Shown piece after piece: positions 61,883-62,772 of a DNA stretch of 62,772 bases. Origin of the DNA: Gluconobacter kanchanaburiensis NBRC 103587 (GTDB lineage: Bacteria > Pseudomonadota > Alphaproteobacteria > Acetobacterales > Acetobacteraceae); NCBI RefSeq assembly GCF_007988905.1, contig NZ_BJVA01000016.1, positions 1 to 62,772 of the forward strand, written 5' to 3'. The notes below the pieces were generated by a model. The model worked only from the letters and a program-made list of their open reading frames with translations. It was not told the DNA's origin and did not search any database. The translations under genes were made by a program, and so were the position numbers. Position 1 is the stretch's first letter, and the number at the start of each line of letters is the position of its first letter.

Positions 61883-62161
61883 ATGAGCCGTAAAAGCGTC
61901 AAGGATAACATTGAAGTAGCCACGGAAACCACGCAGGCTCAGATTGACGGTCTGCGGAAGCAGTTGCAGGAACTGCTGGAAAACCGGATCAACCCCGCCC
62001 TGCTCGATGCGGCTGACCGTACGGATCACGCCGTTGCAAATGCCCGCAAAATCACGGATCATGAAATTGAAAATGTTTCGACGCGTGTGCGGGCGCGTCC
62101 GATTGCAGCCGTTCTGATTTCGGCCGTTGTCGGTTTCTTTGCCGGCCGTTTCTCCAAGTAA
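61883..62161 (+). CDS. DUF883/ElaB-like membrane-anchored protein
   Basis: A 92-residue protein. A charged helical N-terminus (AQIDGLRKQLQELLENRI) is followed by a C-terminal glycine-containing helix VLISAVVGFFAGRFSK, the hallmark of the ElaB/YqjD (DUF883) family, whose members bind ribosomes at the inner membrane in stationary phase. ATG 61883 is preceded by AGGAAAGG. It is divergent from the ABC-like operon and is followed by another small membrane protein. Confidence 0.82.
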   Translation: MSRKSVKDNIEVATETTQAQIDGLRKQLQELLENRINPALLDAADRTDHAVANARKITDHEIENVSTRVRARPIAAVLISAVVGFFAGRFSK

Positions 62162-62238
62162 CAGCCCGGTTCTTTCCAGGCGGGGGACGGGCGGCATTGC
62201 GTCCGGCCCCGTCCTGAAGAAGAGGCAAGCTACTTTCC

Positions 62239-62673
62239 ATGAAGCCTATCGAACTTGGACAGGATGTCCTTTCAGCCCAGGGGCAGATCCTTTCCCGCTC
62301 TGCAATGCGAATCGGCCGCAGAGTGGCCTACGGTATCGTTGCTGCGGTTTTCCTGTTCTTTACGGCGATCTCTTTTCACGGGTTCCTTTGGGCGTTCTTC
62401 GTTGATGTCGCCGGTCTGAGCTATGTGAAGTCGGCGCTTTGTGTGATCGGCGTTGATCTTCTGTTCGTCGTGATTTTCGGACTTCTGGCTGCCCGTTCCA
62501 TCCCGGATCCGGTGGAAATCGAGGCCCGTATCCGCCGTGATCGCAAATTCATCGAGTTCAAACAGTCTCTGGCTATGGCAGCGCTGACGGGGTTGGTCTT
62601 CGGACCGGCCGGCCGTTTCACGATTGCCCGTTTGTTCGCCATTGTGCGGAATTTGTTCGGTCTCAGAAAATAA
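62239..62673 (+). CDS. Small membrane protein, holin/YqjE-like
   Basis: A 144-residue protein with two clear central membrane helices (IVAAVFLFFTAISFHGFLWA; ALCVIGVDLLFVVIFGLLAA) and a hydrophobic C-terminal part. Its pairing with a DUF883/ElaB-like gene 77 bases upstream resembles the yqjD-yqjE arrangement, where the partner is an actinobacteriophage-holin-like/YqjE membrane protein. This is inferred from context and hydropathy. Confidence 0.62.
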   Translation: MKPIELGQDVLSAQGQILSRSAMRIGRRVAYGIVAAVFLFFTAISFHGFLWAFFVDVAGLSYVKSALCVIGVDLLFVVIFGLLAARSIPDPVEIEARIRRDRKFIEFKQSLAMAALTGLVFGPAGRFTIARLFAIVRNLFGLRK

Positions 62674-62772
62674 GATATTTTGTGGCTGATATTGATCAAA
62701 GCCATATAGTCAGTCTCCGCGTAATGGCGTAAGCACTTCGCCAGCTACCGACTCTTTTCTTATTTGAGTGGG

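Noticed and set aside
1-62772. CRISPR arrays
   Set aside because: I found no run of short direct repeats with regular spacers and no cas genes. The repeats present are att cores and the double-hairpin element.
62674-62772. FNR-type site TTGATCAA near 62693
   Set aside because: The consensus TTGAT-N4-ATCAA needs a 4-base spacer; here the half-sites overlap into a plain 8-base palindrome, which is weak evidence.

Overview
The window looks like a chromosomal segment of an acetic acid bacterium (Acetobacteraceae, most likely Gluconobacter, Acetobacter or a close relative). The main reasons are two three-subunit FAD/cytochrome c periplasmic sugar dehydrogenases of the sorbitol/fructose and gluconate type with an OprB-type porin, and a GC-rich core region at the right end. 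No ribosomal RNA or marker gene is present, so the genus is an inference.

The layout is set by one tRNA gene. A complete tRNA-Leu(UAA) lies on the minus strand at 57716-57801. Its last 26 bases recur exactly, as short fragments only, at 3638, 24494, 42768 and 47439. Tyrosine integrase genes (two intact, two frameshifted) sit just left of four of these five sites. I read this as a tandem array of genomic islands inserted into the 3' end of one tRNA gene. Island I (left of 3638) holds a decayed reverse transcriptase and an integrase. Island II (3.66-24.5 kb) holds a gluconolactonase-like protein, a mobilization module, two LysR regulators, an MFS exporter and the sugar-oxidation cluster, and it has no integrase. 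Island III (24.5-42.8 kb) is a defence island: a Fic protein, a three-gene GTPase module, a type I restriction-modification system with an Mrr-like nuclease, and a SIR2/relaxase chimera. Island IV (42.8-47.5 kb) carries MazEF and a three-gene DUF488/DUF488/partner operon. Island V (47.5-57.7 kb) carries a second, intact mobilization module and a Detocs-type defensive two-component operon. Islands II and V share both ends and the mob module but carry different cargo. Islands I and IV share a nearly identical integrase.

A ~75-base double-hairpin repeat occurs five times. Two copies lie just before the mobC genes, next to a sequence fitting the YATCCTGY relaxase nick consensus, so those two are probable oriT regions.

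In the sugar-oxidation block, a divergent LysR regulator faces an OprB porin gene followed by a small-large-cytochrome dehydrogenase operon of the FAD-sorbitol type and then a second operon of the gluconate/ketogluconate type. Both oxidize sugars in the periplasm and pass electrons to ubiquinone.

Right of the tRNA (57.8-62.7 kb) is ordinary core sequence: a YgjP-like metallopeptidase, a YcgN-like protein, an ABC-transporter-like operon whose ATPase has lost most nucleotide-binding motifs, and two small membrane proteins. Single-base frameshifts are common in the island genes and I saw none in this core part. That fits gene decay, but indel errors in the assembly cannot be excluded.
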